Below are positions 28,836 to 37,621 of a DNA stretch of 64,000 nt, piece by piece. Positions within the stretch are counted from its first letter, which is position 1, and the number at the start of each line of letters is the position of its first letter. The notes below the pieces were generated by a model. That model saw nothing but the letters and a program-made list of their open reading frames with translations, was not told where the DNA came from and ran no database searches. The translations under genes were made by a program, and so were the position numbers. The stretch is from an uncultured Ectothiorhodospiraceae bacterium (GTDB lineage Bacteria > Pseudomonadota > Gammaproteobacteria > UBA6429 > Thiohalophilaceae), in the NCBI GenBank assembly GCA_947258695.1, contig CAMYJG010000023.1:1-64000 (forward strand), written 5' to 3'.

Positions 28836-30143
28836 ATGAAAAAATTTATATCTATTCTATTGGTTGTTATCGTTATTCTAACAATTTTATTTGTATATGA
28901 GCGGTTATTTGTGCGATCACAATTTGGTCCCACTACAATGTTAGCGGTTATTATGCTTCTTAGCTTTATACTAGCGCTTATCGTAACATTATTTTCCTAT
29001 GGGACAAGGTTTCATGAGGTTGTTACACGTGGTTGGATGATGTTTATATCCATTAGCATTACATTTGTAGCTGTAGATCTAATAGCGGGCTGGTTGCTCA
29101 TCAAACCACTTTCAGCTGAGCATGTACCGGATAAATATTTGCATCATAAATTGGTACCCAATACAAATGCTCGGTTTGAACAAGTTGAATTCTCATATGT
29201 ACAACGAGTTAATAATCTAGGAATACGTGGGAAAGACCGAACACTTGAGAAACCTTCTCAACATTATAGAATACTAATGCTGGGGGATTCTTTCACAATG
29301 GGCAAGGGTGTAGAAGATGACCAGACATTTTCAGCACTTTTGGAAAATTCTCTTAATCTTAAAAAGACATGTACGTCGAAGACTTTTGAGGTTTTGAATG
29401 CAGGTGTTGATAGTTATGCGCCGATATTGTCTTATATACAACTTAAAAAATATCTTGCGCCAATGAGACCAGATGTAATAGTGCTCAACCTTGATCCGAA
29501 CGATCTAATACAAGAAGATGTGTATAGAAAGATTGCTAACTATAATGACAAGGGAGAAGTTATTGGTGTGCCAGGCCCAATTAGCAGAAAAGTCGCTATA
29601 AGCCAACGCATTAGGGGCTGGATTGATCAGCATTTGTATTTCACAAGACTACTTCTTTACTATACTAATACTTTTTTTGAACATGCAGATTTTTCTGTTG
29701 AAGACCTTGTTTCGAGAGCCAGTTATAATGTGATTCCATACACTATTGCTGAGGACAAAATCAACAGAGATGAGCAATGGAAGCAATTATTTGCAACACT
29801 CATAAAGATAAAATCATTTTCTGATGAGAGAGCAATCCCTTTTATTTTGACGCATTACCCCTGGGGTCATTTGGTTAATGATAGGGAGTTCAATCCGGGG
29901 AGATATCAATATATTCCAGAGGGTTCGACACCATCGGATAAATACCTTGCGACACTACTGCAACTTGCTGAGGAATCTGGTATAGAATTAGTTAACCTTT
30001 TCCCAGCGTTTCGTGCGTATAAGGGGGAAAAATTATTATATTATAAACACGATGGGCATTTTACTTCTGAAGGCCATAAAATCATGGCAACTGAATTGGA
30101 GCAATACCTTACTGCAAAATTATCAACCACATGGTGTCAGTGA
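28836..30143 (+). CDS. Membrane-anchored SGNH/GDSL-type esterase or acyltransferase
   Basis: About 435 residues. Three hydrophobic helices fill the first 90 residues, and the rest should be periplasmic. The SGNH motifs are LMLGDSFTMGKG (block I, Ser nucleophile), the Asn-containing LNLDPND, and a C-terminal DGHFTSEGH (Asp-x-x-His). This is the layout of SGNH hydrolases and of AlgJ/AlgX-like O-acetyltransferases, so it may add or remove acetyl groups on the polymer. ATG at 28836 is chosen because GAGAG lies 5 bases upstream; TTG at 28824 is an alternative. It stands alone between two gaps of over 300 bases. Confidence 0.88.
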   Translation: MKKFISILLVVIVILTILFVYERLFVRSQFGPTTMLAVIMLLSFILALIVTLFSYGTRFHEVVTRGWMMFISISITFVAVDLIAGWLLIKPLSAEHVPDKYLHHKLVPNTNARFEQVEFSYVQRVNNLGIRGKDRTLEKPSQHYRILMLGDSFTMGKGVEDDQTFSALLENSLNLKKTCTSKTFEVLNAGVDSYAPILSYIQLKKYLAPMRPDVIVLNLDPNDLIQEDVYRKIANYNDKGEVIGVPGPISRKVAISQRIRGWIDQHLYFTRLLLYYTNTFFEHADFSVEDLVSRASYNVIPYTIAEDKINRDEQWKQLFATLIKIKSFSDERAIPFILTHYPWGHLVNDREFNPGRYQYIPEGSTPSDKYLATLLQLAEESGIELVNLFPAFRAYKGEKLLYYKHDGHFTSEGHKIMATELEQYLTAKLSTTWCQ

Positions 30144-30470
30144 AACAATAAGCAATGCTACGTAAACTGTGGTGAGGTATTTTCTTAATTGTTCACAGTA
30201 TTGGTGCGAATATTTGAGAAAAATTTAGGAATAAAGATTTTAGTGCTTTAACTAGACTCGTAAGTATCACTCAGGCTGCCTCTAAAGCTCGTAGCAGGTT
30301 GACTCTTGCGTTAGGAGGGAAAAAGGTTGGTTAGAGAATATAGGCGCCAAAGAGCGCTTCTCACGAACAATCAATTTGCACAGACTTTAGCGTAGCCTAT
30401 GCTTAAAGAAAAAATGTAAAATGAGGTGAGCACATAAGTTGATACATTCGAAATAAATCTAACCTCAAAA

Positions 30471-30514
30471 GGCCACCACATTTTAACTTGCGTGCAAATC
30501 AAAATGAGGCGGCC
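30471..30514. repeat. Imperfect inverted repeat in gap 30144-30602
   Basis: GGCCACCACATTTT (30471-30484) and AAAATGAGGCGGCC (30501-30514) are inverted copies matching at 12 of 14 positions. The loop itself contains TTGC-GT-GCAA. A third copy of the arm, AAAATGAGGTG, lies at 30418-30428. Three related arms in 100 bases suggest the end of a decayed mobile element or a protein-binding array. I see no transposase remnant in the 459-base gap, and nothing else convincing from 30144 to 30417. Confidence 0.45.
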
Positions 30515-30532
30515 CATTTGAATGTCTAATTT

Positions 30533-30585
30533 ACTCCGTTATCTCCTTTATCTGATATAGATAAAGATGGATGTTGTATCGGAGT
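30533..30585. terminator. Nested hairpin between convergent genes
   Basis: ACTCCG (30533-30538) pairs with CGGAGT (30580-30585), and CTTTATCT (30546-30553) with AGATAAAG (30559-30566) inside it. On the plus strand the outer stem is followed by TAATATTATTTTT. It lies between the SGNH gene and the convergent PEP-CTERM gene, 18 bases beyond the latter's stop, where a two-way terminator would be expected. The T tract is interrupted, so this is tentative. Confidence 0.4.
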
Positions 30586-30602
30586 TAATATTATTTTTCT
30601 AC

Positions 30603-31049
30603 TCAAATACCGTGTCGTCGCCTAACTATTCCATGAACTAGCATCAATAAAAGACCCATCGCAAAGAGGATAAGAACTGATGGTTCAGGGACATGAATAT
30701 AGGATGTCAGGTAGGTATATGAAATTGGACGATCAAGCGCAGTATAACGACTCTCAGCCGTGAGAACATACATGCCATCAATGCCTAATTCTTCAAAGGT
30801 TACATCATTGATGATACCAGTCCACTCGTAGTATACACGCTCAGACCAATAACCGATCTGTAAAGCTCCTCCCCCCACGTCAGTGACTCCATCATGCGCT
30901 GTTTCAGCATAGAATCGCATAGTGTTATTTCCCATGTCATTCCACGCAATTCCAAGGAGATGCGCATTGCTAGACATGCTAAAGCCGGTAAGTGACATGA
31001 AGACGACTATCTGCAGAATTTTAAAGAACTTCCAAGTACTATTTTTCAA
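30603..31049 (-). CDS. PEP-CTERM sorting domain protein (probable exosortase A substrate)
   Basis: A small exported protein of 148 residues. The N-terminal signal peptide (about 1-29, ending SMSSNA) precedes a short domain of about 85 residues with no family I recognise, rich in aromatic and acidic residues. The C-terminus is a textbook PEP-CTERM tail: V-PEP, a hydrophobic helix (LILFAMGLLLMLVHGIV) and a basic RRR-x-G end. XrtA should cut at this tail and release or transfer the protein at the cell surface. Translation begins at TTG, with AGGGGA about 6 bases upstream. A strong sigma-54 element lies about 40 bases upstream. It is the only PEP-CTERM protein seen in the window. Confidence 0.93.
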   Translation of the reverse strand: MKNSTWKFFKILQIVVFMSLTGFSMSSNAHLLGIAWNDMGNNTMRFYAETAHDGVTDVGGGALQIGYWSERVYYEWTGIINDVTFEELGIDGMYVLTAESRYTALDRPISYTYLTSYIHVPEPSVLILFAMGLLLMLVHGIVRRRHGI

Positions 31050-31088
31050 TTCCTTCCCCTATAGTTGGTATTAAGCTATCGGTGATAG

Positions 31089-31105
31089 TGCAATTAACAG
31101 GCCAA
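31089..31105 (-). promoter_or_regulatory. Sigma-54 (-24/-12) promoter of the PEP-CTERM gene
   Basis: Read on the minus strand the site is TTGGCCTGTTAATTGCA, with GG and GC exactly ten bases apart. Against the consensus TTGGCACG-N4-TTGCA it differs at only two positions, both between the boxes. The predicted transcription start is near 31078, giving a leader of about 30 bases with the AGGGGA ribosome-binding site inside it. PrsR, encoded at 6.9 kb, is an intact sigma-54 activator. The rest of 31050-31364 shows no gene; no clear PrsR binding palindrome could be identified. Confidence 0.8.
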
Positions 31106-31364
31106 TATTATAACTACTTGTTTTATATGGAAATAATTCAATTTACCCATCTTAGAAATCGTTAGCGTGTAAGGCTGAGCTAACAGTTAATCTGTATTCG
31201 AAAAATATGTGTAAGGTTTGCTTTACAAAAATAGGTAAATCACATTTACTTATGATTATTTAAGCAATTATTTGTGAGACTACTGAAATTGCAAGGCCAG
31301 ATAGTTACAGCTGTTATTTCTCTACTAAATCCTCAGAAGTTATTCACGTGGTGTTGATGGTTTT

Positions 31365-31979
31365 TTATGCATTTAACCAGTTGATTTGAAGGTGTCCATT
31401 TTTTAAGAGATATCTCAGTGCTTCCAGGATTGAGTAAGCATCATCTTTAGCGTCATGTTCGTGGTGCTTGTCCATTGTTACGCCAAAATGCTGCGCGATT
31501 GTCCCACTTCTATTAGCATCTAATTCCCTTTCCGTTAAACCGGATTTTTGAAAAATGAGGCGTATATCTTTTGCCTGATGAACATGAAATGGACACTGTA
31601 TTCCATTGACAAAGCAGGTCGGTAGAAATGTGCTTACGATATCATCTCGATAAGAATACATTTTCCGCTCTCCTACAAAATCAGCAAATTCAGAAATAGC
31701 TATATCGGGGGGCTTACCATCATCGTCTATTTTTTCCTGCGTAATTCCAGTGAGATTAGTAAAATATTTGTTTAGCTTTATTATCCCGCCATCTCGTCCT
31801 ATAGGAGAAACATAGGATAGCCATTCCCTGTTTACCGGCAAACCCTCTTCCAGTTTCACCCTGTAGGCGCCTATCTGAATTAAAACAGGTAAATGGTCGT
31901 GTAAACCTCCCCACGAGCGTTCCAATACCCCAGAGTCAGTCCAAAACTCTGTATCATAGATGACTATTTCATCGCACAT
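31365..31979 (-). CDS. DEDDh-type 3'-5' exonuclease-like protein
   Basis: A 204-residue protein with the exonuclease fold of the RNase T / DNA polymerase III epsilon group. Exo I is VIYDTEFW (Asp and Glu metal ligands), a middle Asp region follows near FADFVGER-x-YSYRDD, and Exo III is HEHDAKDDAYSILEALRYL, the H-x4-D arrangement. Substrate would be single-stranded DNA or RNA ends. It is unusual inside a polysaccharide locus. It lies 315 bases upstream of the PEP-CTERM gene start on the same strand and 43 bases downstream of a sulfotransferase gene. Fold fairly sure; function here unknown. Confidence 0.82.
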   Translation of the reverse strand: MCDEIVIYDTEFWTDSGVLERSWGGLHDHLPVLIQIGAYRVKLEEGLPVNREWLSYVSPIGRDGGIIKLNKYFTNLTGITQEKIDDDGKPPDIAISEFADFVGERKMYSYRDDIVSTFLPTCFVNGIQCPFHVHQAKDIRLIFQKSGLTERELDANRSGTIAQHFGVTMDKHHEHDAKDDAYSILEALRYLLKNGHLQINWLNA

Positions 31980-32022
31980 TTTGAGTTTATCCTTAGCATC
32001 CTGTATTTAGTCTTTTGATGCA

Positions 32023-32982
32023 TTAATCACAAATTGAACCTACATTCACTAATGCAGACTTATCGGGGATATCGTTTGCGTATACTTTATCAAATCCAAA
32101 CTGACTTAGAATTTTTAAACCTGCATTTATCTCATGAGCAGCTAATTCATTACGCCATTCACTAATCGGCGATGTGCCCGAGAGAATATTACTAGATTTT
32201 CCAACAACTCTACTTGGTTGCAGGATAGTAGAATCTGGTAAATTTTTATTCAAATTTGACAATCCTAAATATTCAAAAACGGATTTAATTTCGTGTTGTG
32301 GATTAGTATATACGTGTTCGTAGAATAATACCTTAAGCTTGTTTGAGCAGTTCTGCCCTTTAAATTGACGAAGTGGCACCAAATTTAATATACACCATAT
32401 TAATATTTGATTTTGTATGAAGTTTTTCTTCTCGCTTACTAAGTGAATTAAGTCAATATATTCTGATAAATAATCTTCGCTTAATTCCGTTTGCTTCAAA
32501 AAATCAATGGGATCATTCATCCAGTACCATTCATGTTTTTTTTGTTTTGATAAAGCGACTGAGAAAGGGTTTCTAATCAGTAAAATGGGTCTGATTTTAG
32601 GGAATTGTTGGCAAGCCCAATGCGCAAGTAAATTGGCAAAAATATCTTTTACTAGGAGACCTTTATAGTGAATTTTACGATTACCCACGTCACATCGAAC
32701 ATCATGTAGCATTCCAGTAAATATTTTTTCTGCTTCTTGCAATAACTCAATGTCTTTCGCATTAGATCTAATATAGTGGTTTACACTTAAGTAAGGCATT
32801 CGAGGATTTAGCCATGGGTGAAATGGTTCAAAAACTTCACGGTATTTTAAATTATGGTTTATTAAATTAGCTATCCAGGTCGTTCCACTTCTACCGTCAC
32901 CTATTAACCACATCACATGTTTATATTGATTCAGGTGGTAATTTAGTTTTAATATATTTGATCGTAAGAATTGTCTAAACAT
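32023..32982 (-). CDS. Sulfotransferase family protein
   Basis: A 319-residue PAPS-dependent sulfotransferase-like enzyme. The 5'-phosphosulfate binding loop is IGDGRSGTTWIANL (27-40), and the 3'-phosphate region is LIRNPFSVALSKQKK near 130-145. The C-terminal part contains LFYEHVYTNPQHEIKSVFEYLGL, typical of carbohydrate sulfotransferases. It would add sulfate to sugar hydroxyls of the repeat unit in the cytosol. No PAPS-synthesis genes are in the window. A second sulfotransferase fragment lies at the right edge. The gene is separated by 208 bases from the glycosyltransferase upstream. Confidence 0.9.
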   Translation of the reverse strand: MFRQFLRSNILKLNYHLNQYKHVMWLIGDGRSGTTWIANLINHNLKYREVFEPFHPWLNPRMPYLSVNHYIRSNAKDIELLQEAEKIFTGMLHDVRCDVGNRKIHYKGLLVKDIFANLLAHWACQQFPKIRPILLIRNPFSVALSKQKKHEWYWMNDPIDFLKQTELSEDYLSEYIDLIHLVSEKKNFIQNQILIWCILNLVPLRQFKGQNCSNKLKVLFYEHVYTNPQHEIKSVFEYLGLSNLNKNLPDSTILQPSRVVGKSSNILSGTSPISEWRNELAAHEINAGLKILSQFGFDKVYANDIPDKSALVNVGSICD

Positions 32983-33190
32983 TATTAATTTTAAGTTAAG
33001 TTGTATTCATTGTTTTTGCACATAAGAAGCGCTGTAATACTGATGTTGAATTCCTTGCGTATATGCAACCTAATTTACTGCAATTATTAGATGTTTTCTA
33101 AGCTGATTCGTGATTTTGAAGATTATTTCCTGAACTAGTTTAAAGGATTGTCAGGAGAGTGTTATTTTTCCGTTGAGCGAATTAATAAAA

Positions 33191-34312
33191 TCAGACTAAA
33201 CTTTCATAAACACGCTGGTACCCCTCAATCATCTTGTTTACAGTGTAATTGTTTGTGAATTTAATATGTGCGTATTCCCCGATCTCTTTGCGCAATTGAT
33301 TTTGTGTAACTAATTCCGTTAGTGCATCGGCCATCTCTATCGTATCGCGGGGTTTAACAACCCGGCCATATTTCTCTTCATCGATTACGTGTCGGCTTTC
33401 ACCGACATTAGTAGTTACTATAGGCAATCCATACGCCATTGCCTCCAATAATACGATTGAATTTGCTTCCCAAAGAGATGGTTGGCAAAAAATGTCTAAT
33501 GAAGGAAGTAAATTATTTGCAGCGTCTGGAACCCAACCTAAAAAGCGAACCATACTTGATAAATTAAGACGAAGACATTTGTCTTCCAATTCCTTGCGCA
33601 TAGGGCCGTCACCAGCAATAAGAAATACGCAGTTTACCCCTTTGCGTTTGAGGAGATCTGCTGTGTCGAGAAGATACGTTATTCCTTTTTGCTCAGTTAA
33701 TGTGGATATGGAACCGATGATAATTGGTGCATCTGGTTTGTTGCGGTAATAAGCAGCCAGGTCCTCTTTTGTTTCGAGCGAGGGTAACTCTACACCGTTA
33801 TAAATTGTGTCGAGCTTGCGCGGTGAAATATGAAGTTTTTTACTTATGCTTTTAGCTTGTTCGTAACCAACTGCGACCAGATGGTTCACCATTCGGCTGA
33901 AGATAATTTCAAGTATTAAATTGCTCATCTTACGATTGGGATAGTTACCATAATGAAAGGTATGAACAAGACGGATTTTAGAACCTAATAGACGACACTG
34001 TGCGGCATCAGCAAGACTTCCGGTATCATGAGAGTGCACGATATCGATGTCTTTATCTTTTAATAGTTTTTTAAGAACTATGAATCGATTATAGGGCGTG
34101 ATTTTTGGGTTTAACTCAGGTAGACCGATCAAATCATACCCCTGTGCAATTAGTGCTTTACCAATTGCGCCTGGTTCGTTTCGCCAACAAACGGTGACAG
34201 AATATCTATCTGTATTAAGGTTGTTGCATAATGTTGCGATGACCCGCTCGGCGCCTCCATGATGAAGACCAGCGATAGAAATTAATAGGTTAATTTTCTT
34301 ATGTTGATGCAT
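33191..34312 (-). CDS. Family 4/1 glycosyltransferase
   Basis: A 373-residue GT-B fold enzyme. The N-terminal acceptor domain contains GLHHGGAERVIATLC (near 15-29). The C-terminal donor-binding domain has IGSISTLTEQKGITYLLD, FLGWVPD and the E-x7-E region SLWEANSIVLLEAMAYGLPIV. No membrane helix is present. Acts at the inner face of the membrane to extend the lipid-linked repeat unit; donor and linkage unknown. It starts with ATG, 71 bases downstream of the ATP-grasp gene on the same strand, likely in one transcript. Confidence 0.92.
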   Translation of the reverse strand: MHQHKKINLLISIAGLHHGGAERVIATLCNNLNTDRYSVTVCWRNEPGAIGKALIAQGYDLIGLPELNPKITPYNRFIVLKKLLKDKDIDIVHSHDTGSLADAAQCRLLGSKIRLVHTFHYGNYPNRKMSNLILEIIFSRMVNHLVAVGYEQAKSISKKLHISPRKLDTIYNGVELPSLETKEDLAAYYRNKPDAPIIIGSISTLTEQKGITYLLDTADLLKRKGVNCVFLIAGDGPMRKELEDKCLRLNLSSMVRFLGWVPDAANNLLPSLDIFCQPSLWEANSIVLLEAMAYGLPIVTTNVGESRHVIDEEKYGRVVKPRDTIEMADALTELVTQNQLRKEIGEYAHIKFTNNYTVNKMIEGYQRVYESLV

Positions 34313-34383
34313 TGATCTAAGTTCTCTGAGCCTTAATTTATCTTTATTCAGTGTAGTGGTAAGTATTTTCAGTCTAACTCATA

Positions 34384-35616
34384 TTAATCGACCTTGTTTC
34401 TGCGAATTAAATTGGAAATTAGCGCCCAAATAAATACCACGATTGTTTCCATAGAGTTCCTCCAGTCACGTAGATCAAAATCAAAAAAGGCTAAAGGGGG
34501 TTTGTAAGATTTGAATAAGTCTTTCCAAGTGAGCAATCCAGCTCGCATATATTCTGGGATTGCCGTAGCTTCAGCGCGCAGTACAATATGTTGAAAACGT
34601 TTTCCTGTTGGTGTCACGGGTTCAACAGTTTGGCCGATCATGTCTTGATAATGTATCCAGCATAGGTCAACCCCTGCATAAGGGGCTGCATCACCACCAC
34701 CAGAAAGTCTTGGGTTTGCTTCAATTAATTTTACCTTCCCGTCTCGATTATCACGTTTAACTTCAATTTCACATATTCCCTTATAACCAATTTTTTTCAA
34801 GAAAGCATCACATACCCTGTCAGCCTCTAAATCAATTACAGGTTCAGTCACGGATGCAGGACCCATACCGAAAGGGACGCACCTCAATTCTTTGAACATT
34901 GCATTTGCGATGCGTCTACCAGTATTGTCATAACAAGATAGGTACACTCGTTTTGATGTATCTGGTCCTTGAATGATATCTTGAACTATAACTTGTGGAG
35001 TTTTTTCCTGGACCAAACGATAGCAGTCGATTAGCTCTTGTTCAGAGTTGGCAACAGCTATCTTTTGGCAATAGAATGGGTGAGTTTTTTGGAAATGTTC
35101 CCATTCTCGAAAATGCCAGGGTTTGATCAAACAAGGGTAGGCAACTTTTTTTGTGACCGTAACCAATTCATCCAATGTGTTAACCCTGGATGTAAATGGC
35201 ATCGGCATTTCATTTTCGGCAGCGAGTTGGTATTGTGTTTGTTTTAACGCAAGAATTCCTTGTAATTCGATTCCAGGATTCAATAAAAAATATTCTTTCA
35301 GCATCTCGGAATGATTTGCTATTGCAGTTACATAACGGTCAGAGCTGGGTATCAAAACTGCTTTCTCTCCTAACTCTCTTGCAAGATCCTTCATGAAATC
35401 AAGCCATTTTTCCGGCTCTACATCAGGATTTGGGCAAAGACGTGCTGGCCCATATGTGGAACGAAATCCTTGCATTCTTGGATTACAGTCAAAGCATAAT
35501 GTTTTTACGCCTCTACGTTGAAGACTTCTGACACCAAGCACACCAGTTTGAAATGCACCTGCAATGACGGCAGGTGGCCAACCAGTTTTAGCCTTAGCAG
35601 TCTTCTTATGCATCAC
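34384..35616 (-). CDS. ATP-grasp domain protein (carboxylate-amine ligase-like)
   Basis: A 410-residue protein. The N-terminal region PAVIAGAFQTGVLGVRSL resembles the pre-ATP-grasp fold. The ATP-grasp core has YPCLIKPWHF (near 173-182), VIVQDIIQGPD and the metal site CEIEVKRD...KLIEANPRLSGG (near 297-321). Such enzymes join a carboxylate to an amine or thiol through an acyl phosphate; in polysaccharide loci they may attach an amino acid to a sugar acid. By spot count this gene is richer in GC than its neighbours. Substrates unknown. Start uncertain between two adjacent ATG codons. Confidence 0.88.
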   Translation of the reverse strand: MMHKKTAKAKTGWPPAVIAGAFQTGVLGVRSLQRRGVKTLCFDCNPRMQGFRSTYGPARLCPNPDVEPEKWLDFMKDLARELGEKAVLIPSSDRYVTAIANHSEMLKEYFLLNPGIELQGILALKQTQYQLAAENEMPMPFTSRVNTLDELVTVTKKVAYPCLIKPWHFREWEHFQKTHPFYCQKIAVANSEQELIDCYRLVQEKTPQVIVQDIIQGPDTSKRVYLSCYDNTGRRIANAMFKELRCVPFGMGPASVTEPVIDLEADRVCDAFLKKIGYKGICEIEVKRDNRDGKVKLIEANPRLSGGGDAAPYAGVDLCWIHYQDMIGQTVEPVTPTGKRFQHIVLRAEATAIPEYMRAGLLTWKDLFKSYKPPLAFFDFDLRDWRNSMETIVVFIWALISNLIRRNKVD

Positions 35617-36073
35617 TTAATTAAGTCCAGATACTCTATTAGGAGCGCAATCATACACTTACTACACAAAAAGGGACAGGAATTCACTCTCACGGATGTC
35701 TTGCCTTGAGTTCTTAAAAGGCTCAAAAGTTATACAATATTAATACGATAATCCTCATATTCTCTATTGGATATTTCTCATTCAAATTTTCTCATATTGA
35801 ATACAATGCGGAGATGTTTGATATTTATGCGATCATTTAAATTCTTACCGATCCCACTTATAAGTGGTATCAGAGCAAAGCATGACTTAACTTTAGCATC
35901 CACAGGGCTTAGCTTTGTCGCTACAAAAGATTAAAATTGGGTAATCCTTACTTTTGATCATTTAACCTATATATGGGGGTGATAGCTATATTTATAACAG
36001 GTTGGGGAATATATTATAGAACCTTAGTGCTCATAATTTAATACCGAATTACTTATCGATAACATATTATAAA
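35617..36073. other. Gene-free gap in minus-strand block
   Basis: 457 bases between the ATP-grasp and deacetylase genes with no open frame I can support. The only notable word is AAAAAGGGACAGG at 35668-35680, which resembles the GGGGACAG borders often seen around decayed Y1-type transposase elements; its inverse, CCTGTCCCC, occurs at 42576. No transposase remnant was found. Confidence 0.35.
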
Positions 36074-37135
36074 TTAAAATATTCCAAGAATATGGCAATA
36101 AAACATCGGTGCATTATTGGTAACATCGTTGTGGATATTTATGCGTTTTAACTTATATGGTTCATCGCAGTGTGAAACTGTACCGCGTTCTGTGGTGAAG
36201 GCTAAATTATATCCGCAATTCTTTACATTATTGGAAACTTCATTATTATAATCACCATTAGGGTATGCAAAGTATTTCGTCTGTTTCTTTGTCTTGGACT
36301 CAACAACACTTTTAGAATTCGATAATTCCTGCTGCACTTTATTTGCATTCAATTTTGGTAATATTTCGTGGTTGACGGTATGAGAACCAAATGCGATATT
36401 AGAGTTTATCATTTCATTAATTTGAGTCCAACTAAGAAAGCTATCGATATTTTGATTTGTGACATCACTATTATCGATTTCATGTAAGTGAGAACTTATT
36501 TCTGCAATCATCTGCTGTGGTATTTCTATCGAACCAGATTTTAATAAATTAACGAATTTTTTAATTTTATTTTTTGCTAATTTTGATGGGCAGTTTAAAA
36601 TGTGTTCAAGATTATATTGGCGAAGTAATTTTCCTGATGATTTTGAATAAAGCAAATATAATAATGACGCAAGTTTTTCCTGCCAAAATATATTGGAAGT
36701 ACCAATGAATGCAGTTGCTACAAATATGATAGCGGGCATACGATGTTTTGAAAGTATTGGGAATGCGACAGAATGATTATCACTCCAGCCATCATCAAAA
36801 GTTATCAGGCATGTTCCGGGCTCAAACTTGGTTTTCGTTTTAATATGCTTGGCAAACTCATCAACCGATAGAACATTAAAATATTTTTTAAGGAAGGATA
36901 TATGCATTTCGAATGTATCCTGGTCGACAATAATCCCTTCATGCGAAAATGATCCGGATTTTTCTTCAGGGGTCAGAACCCGATGGTACATTAATACGAT
37001 CGCATTATTACCAAGCATGAGTTGTCTGTATAAGTGTAATAATCCGCTGTAGTACAGAGTATATGCAACACAAAGTTTAATGCTATATTTCAGGGTGTGT
37101 ATCATACAATTTTGAATCGTGTGTTTCGTATGCAA
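36074..37135 (-). CDS. Polysaccharide deacetylase family protein (second deacetylase)
   Basis: A 353-residue carbohydrate esterase family 4 protein. The NodB-type motif LITFDDGWSDN places the Asp pair at 114-115. The His motif is FGSHTVNHEIL, and YFAYPNGDY corresponds to motif 3. An inserted helical region of about 80 residues separates motifs 1 and 2. A hydrophobic stretch near 20-35 could be an anchor. TTG at 37135 is the first start; ATG at 37105 is an alternative, and neither has a good ribosome site. Unlike the DUF3473 enzyme at 18.7 kb it lacks that extension, so the two probably act on different sugars or stages. Confidence 0.9.
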   Translation of the reverse strand: MHTKHTIQNCMIHTLKYSIKLCVAYTLYYSGLLHLYRQLMLGNNAIVLMYHRVLTPEEKSGSFSHEGIIVDQDTFEMHISFLKKYFNVLSVDEFAKHIKTKTKFEPGTCLITFDDGWSDNHSVAFPILSKHRMPAIIFVATAFIGTSNIFWQEKLASLLYLLYSKSSGKLLRQYNLEHILNCPSKLAKNKIKKFVNLLKSGSIEIPQQMIAEISSHLHEIDNSDVTNQNIDSFLSWTQINEMINSNIAFGSHTVNHEILPKLNANKVQQELSNSKSVVESKTKKQTKYFAYPNGDYNNEVSNNVKNCGYNLAFTTERGTVSHCDEPYKLKRINIHNDVTNNAPMFYCHILGIF

Positions 37136-37621
37136 TTTGTAGTATGACTACATCTTAACAGTAAAGTTAAGTAATTTCACACGTTAGTAGCTTGAAAAGT
37201 GAATTTAAATTGATTATCCGCATGTTTGAGTGTAATGAACAAAAAACTACAGCATCATTGTGATTATAGTATGAGATTCAATAGCGGAGTAATTTTGTTG
37301 TTGATTTTTCTAAATGCGGCCGTTTTTTTTGTAATTGACTTTTCCCCAGGATTTAACGCCATGATAAACTAGTGATGTCCAGTTAGATTAACATAGCAAG
37401 TAGATTTCAAATTATTAGATTAAATAAAATGCATTGTCTATGAAGCGAAAATGACAGAATATAATTTTCTCTACTTGGCTGTTGTGCTAAGACGAGTGGA
37501 AGGTCACCAGCCACCTGGTTTTCTCGATAAATTCGACTTGGAAGCGGAGTTTGATAATATAGCGAAGATGTTCTCATCATCCCGTATAGTATTGTGTGAT
37601 GATGAAGATGTGAGTCAGAAA
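37136..37621. other. Gene-free gap, one doubtful small frame
   Basis: 486 bases between two minus-strand genes. A plus-strand frame of 69 codons at 37451-37660 runs into the opposite-strand gene and has no recognisable domain or good ribosome site, so it is not called. No promoter of sigma-54 type was found. Nothing else is visible. Confidence 0.4.

Noticed and set aside
33057-33070. Minus-strand GG-N10-GC pair before the glycosyltransferase/sulfotransferase region
   Set aside because: Only the four core bases match; neither the TTGG nor the TTGC box is present.
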